From Isoetes taiwanensis (lineage: Eukaryota > Streptophyta > Lycopodiopsida > Isoetales > Isoetaceae), in NCBI GenBank assembly GCA_021234155.1, contig JAJEKV010000008.1, positions 3,361,008 through 3,425,007 on the forward strand: 64,000 nucleotides of DNA, read 5' to 3'. Numbering within the stretch: position 1 is the first letter of the stretch; the number at the start of each line of letters is the position of its first letter. The position numbers and the translations under genes were made by a program. This document shows positions 60,690 through 64,000 of this stretch, one piece after another. The notes beneath the pieces are model-generated. The model was not told where the DNA came from. It worked only from the letters and a program-made list of their open reading frames with translations, and made no database searches.

Positions 60690-61400
60690 ATTACCCATCA
60701 TTATTTACCATTGATGACCTCCACAAAGTCGTGGGACTTGAGATACATGATGGAGGATACTGATGCCTGATTAGTCAGTAGAAACCACACACACATTAAT
60801 GAAGATATACACTCAGAGTGGTTTCAGATGCTATATGAGACTGCAAAGCAAACCATTCTCCAGATGCAAACTATTTTACAGTTTTTCACTTGAAAAAAAA
60901 TTAACATAATTGCAGTCCTAAATTCAAATGGATCAAGCTCTGAGAAGCTTTGACAAGCTATCTTATTAATTTTAGTTATTTAAGGAACAAGCTCAACAGG
61001 GAGCAAAGCATAAATTCCAAGATCCAACAGTCATAGACTAATCCAGTAATCCCCAGTTCAGTCTTAAGACTAACAAAATACCGTGATATGAGAAACTGCA
61101 GGTTTGATCATTAAAGGTGACTGCAGAGCCATGGGCCAGTTCCCTACAAAATGCCACAGAACATGAACTACATGCTTACATACGTTTTAGAATACAGGAA
61201 ATGTGGAAGGCAAAAATCAGAAATCAGTACTAGAAATCAGTATTTTGCAATGTAAGCTATCTAAAGACTAAGATGGAAATAATTACCTTACCAGGGCTCG
61301 GACATGCCCTGTGGGAGGTAGTTTGTTTGTCAAACCATAAACAACCACAACAAGAAAAAATTTGAATAAATTATATGCAGCAGCCATCACGGGACCAGGT
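60690..61400 (-). other. Exon-like minus-strand segments of an unrecognised gene
   Basis: Three segments have plausible splice borders: about 61388-61290 (from ATG, MAAAYNLFKFFLVVVVYGLT and LPPTGHVRAL), about 61133-61082 (between TTTGTAG and GTATTTTG) and about 60758-60700 (after CTAATCAG). Two phase-consistent joinings exist. One uses frame ELAHGSAVTFNDQTCSFSYH and ends in GGHQW. The other uses NWPMALQSPLMIKPAVSHIT and SIMYLKSHDFVEVINGK. I cannot choose between them and do not recognise either product. Confidence 0.25.
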
Positions 61401-61404
61401 AATC

Positions 61405-63800
61405 TCTATCTATTCTATTGAGGCGATGTTTGAATGTCTCACCCCCATCAAAACATATAATGAAATAAAAACACATGAATGGAAATTGATACTAACCCTG
61501 CTACTCTTATATACCACCGAGCTGCTACTCTTAATCTTCCAGGCCCTTCACAATGTGAAACACCGTTATATGTGTACATCTGATTGAGTTGTTGCATTGT
61601 CGGGTAGATACAATCACTTTTAGCTGGTTGCGCTTAGAACAAGCACTACTGCCATGCTCTCTCTTAACCCGATTCAAAATTTAAACTGCATAACGGAATC
61701 CCTAGCAAAGGGGACTCCCTCAATCTGTCATGAGACCAGAAATCCATATGTTCTTTACCTCAGTATATCTGATGATGCTCTTCGCTAATAGAATGGGGGA
61801 ACCTGTGGCACCAGACTTGTTTCCGAAAGATGTATTCCGAGAATTCAAATAAGATATGCAAAGCAAGAAAGAACCTAGTATCCGGTCGACCCAAATAAAA
61901 AAGGCACATAGAGCTTAAAAAACAAATTCTGAATTTACCTCCTAGATCAGCAAGAAGATAGTTCAATCTGTGATTGGTGAAGAACAAGAGAAAGCCAAGC
62001 GATTCACACTCAATCAAATCAAAGCATCATAAGGTTCCTCAAACCACAAGGGCACAATCTCCAAAGGGGCACACCCTAAGCGACAATCGCCTGCCCTTCG
62101 GCATCCGCATTCATCCCTAAATTCTCGTATGGATAACTTTTTAGAAAGGAAGTGAAAATTAGATGGATATCTAAGGCATAGACTTAAAAAGTATAAAAAC
62201 TAGGAAAAAGCACACCAGAAGGTTTTGGCAAGGTTTTTGCGTATTAGAAAATGGCTAGGCCTAGACATTTATGTCTGGCGGCATGGAATCTGGGAAGCGG
62301 ATTCCAGGGAGTCCCACGATCGGGGGAGCCGGAGAAGGGTCCTCGAATCAGCAAACCCGCCTAGTGCACACAAACATGGTAACGGCCTGAGCTTCAAATT
62401 TACCTTCTCGACACCGCCGAAAGAGTAATCATCATGTCATTTCCATTCCTGAGGCGGAATCAACGACCTAGTTCCATGTTGTAATAAGATTGAAAGTGGA
62501 TCTTATTATGATCCAATAGTTCTTTGTTTTATTTGGCATTGTGTAGTTTGATCTTTCTTGATATTGTTATGGTTTTATTTTTGATTTTGATTGTTGTCAC
62601 TTGAAGTTCAAATTCAAAGTTGTTTTAAGAACAAGAAAGTTGTTTTTTAAATGAAGAAATGAAGTTATGTAAAACCTGTTTTGTCACAATGTATATATGA
62701 ATAAAGAAAACAAGTCATTACCAATATCCAATATCCAGGTAAAGAAAAGTTATATAGGGAGTAAAGGGAATCTTGGCAATAATGTTTGCACAATCAAAAA
62801 CTATCTTTTATAACATATCATTCCTCAAGGTTTTACGCCAGATTCGTAGATAAACAATAATGAAATATGTTACGCTTCAGGTTTTGGCAAGAAGTCAGAT
62901 ATATTCGGAAAGCTTCGTGCCGCATTTAGAAAGAAAGGCACCACGAAGTTTAGAAGGCCAACATTTAGAAAAGAACCTATGAGCCAGAGGCTTTTTGGTT
63001 GCTTTCCGGGCATGAAGTCCACTTCCGTGAGCTTTGAAAATTGCTTACATTGTCGGTCCCTTGTTCCGCCCCATGTTTGCAGCATACCCATTTTAAAAAG
63101 TTGGCGCTTTATTCATCGTTTATTCACGCCCCAGACCTTGATCCGAAAATGGCTGTGGCGCCCATGGCTTTGACTTCTTTTCTTTAATTTCGATTCTCAG
63201 GTACAAAAAGATCGCCTCCTTTATACTAATTTTGTCTAATTCTCGCGAACGGGCCACTTTGTGGTTTTCCAAATTTGTTTAACTTATCCATGACTGATCC
63301 ATTTTTTATCCAATAAGTAAACGATGCGTGTAAACAAATGACAGGGTCAAAGATGGAGTCCATCACTATTTTAGGTAAAGATTGCACCTTCTCCCGGAAC
63401 CGTGATGCAAAGTGAGGATTTGTAGTTTTATTTATTTGTGTGTTTGTAATGAGTAATTATGTTGACCATATCTGAAACCGCTTGAGCCCATATCCTTTAC
63501 CTCAACTTCATCGCCTCAAGATAGGAAGTAACTTTCTTGGTTGATTTTCATGTTCATGTGCTAGTAATTGTAATTTTTTTTGTCATCGCATATTCTCTTG
63601 TGCTTAATTAGCAGTGGTCCCGGCAACACGCTCATGCCCATAACACAACGATCCCAATACGATATTATAATCGCCACGTCACACGATATGTCACCACAAC
63701 AAGTACTTGAGAGTCGTGAAGAGTTGCACCTAGGGGCAACCTCGTGATATGTTATGCATGTATATTAAACATATGCAATTAAAACCCCTGCCAAGTGGCA
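61405..63800. other. Spacer with weak coding-like pieces
   Basis: Weak minus-strand exon-like bits occur at 61.9-62.45 kb (e.g. MMITLSAVSR before a GTAAAT donor). At about 62880-63170 the plus strand is open through DIFGKLRAAFRKKGTTKFRR and PMSQRLFGCFPGM. Neither is recognised or joined into a gene. Confidence 0.25.
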
Positions 63801-63819
63801 ATACCCCATTTGTCCCTTC

Positions 63820-63977
63820 TAACCTAACCCTAAAAGGTTCATGTATAAAGAACAAAACAAGTGGGGAAACCCTAACTTTCCTTTTTGCATTTTGGCTTCC
63901 CCGCCATTCGCCAAGGTAAGCCGCCATTCCGCATTGCCGGGATAGCCGCTGGAGCCTCTTTGCATATTAGATTCATC
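63820..63977 (+). promoter_or_regulatory. Telo-box core promoter and 5' UTR
   Basis: Two AACCCTAA telo-boxes lie at 63826-63833 and 63868-63875, with a TATA-like TGTATAAAG at 63842-63850 between them. Telo-boxes are common in plant promoters of ribosomal-protein and other translation genes. A possible 5' UTR intron runs from GTAAG (63916) to ATTAG (63970), which would be unusually short at 55 bp. Confidence 0.5.
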
Positions 63978-64000
63978 ATGGCACCGCTCGAAGAACGCAG
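63978..64000 (+). CDS. First codons of a gene cut by the right edge
   Basis: The ATG at 63978-63980 is followed by codons reading MAPLEER before the window ends. The call rests on the telo-box promoter and leader upstream rather than on the protein. Identity cannot be given; the promoter type suggests a housekeeping or translation-related gene. Confidence 0.35.

Overview
This window looks like nuclear DNA of a land plant: GT-AG introns, plant-only families (phytocyanin, PLAT/ATS3, GPI-anchored LTP, CYB561-DOMON, chloroplast FtsY, the RimM/pyrophosphorylase-like fusion), telo-box promoters and a very high load of decayed transposable elements in AT-rich spacer. A seed-free vascular plant such as a fern would fit, but that is only an inference; no single feature proves it.

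Layout. 0-3.2 kb is a gene cluster: a receptor-like kinase with an early-nodulin-like phytocyanin ectodomain (minus, cut by the left edge), a secreted PLAT protein only 80 bp upstream of it (minus), a GPI-anchored lipid-transfer protein with a frameshift (plus), and a short unrecognised terminal exon (minus). 3.2-26 kb is almost all repeats: tandem duplications, tetranucleotide microsatellites, a GC-rich decayed LINE (5.7-9.2 kb), a truncated Ty3/gypsy pol with a MITE inserted in its reverse transcriptase (15.8-18.7 kb), a decayed ORF of unknown origin (19.6-22.0 kb) and relics of a minus-strand gene (22.7-24.8 kb).

26.5-31.6 kb holds an apparently intact 11-exon minus-strand gene in which every splice phase agrees. 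It encodes a RimM ribosome-maturation module fused to a UDP-sugar-pyrophosphorylase-like domain whose catalytic motifs look lost. 32.2-35.1 kb has a small unrecognised minus-strand gene and fragments of a chloroplast SRP receptor (FtsY). 37-39 kb has CATGCA-rich sequence and nested direct repeats. 42.7-44.5 kb is a Helitron relic joining RPA1-like and helicase coding sequence. 47.2-47.7 kb is an ABCC transporter relic.

48.8-50.2 kb is an intact three-exon CYB561-DOMON gene (plus). 54.65-57.05 kb is a compact non-autonomous LTR retrotransposon (minus) with LTRs, primer-binding site and polypurine tract all visible. 57-63.7 kb is mostly spacer, with a 3-copy tandem repeat and weak minus-strand exons. 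The right edge has a telo-box promoter and the first codons of another plus-strand gene.

Three gene models have open reading and consistent splice phases: the PLAT protein, the RimM fusion and the CYB561-DOMON protein. The phytocyanin kinase is open as far as the window goes. Most other coding signal is relic.
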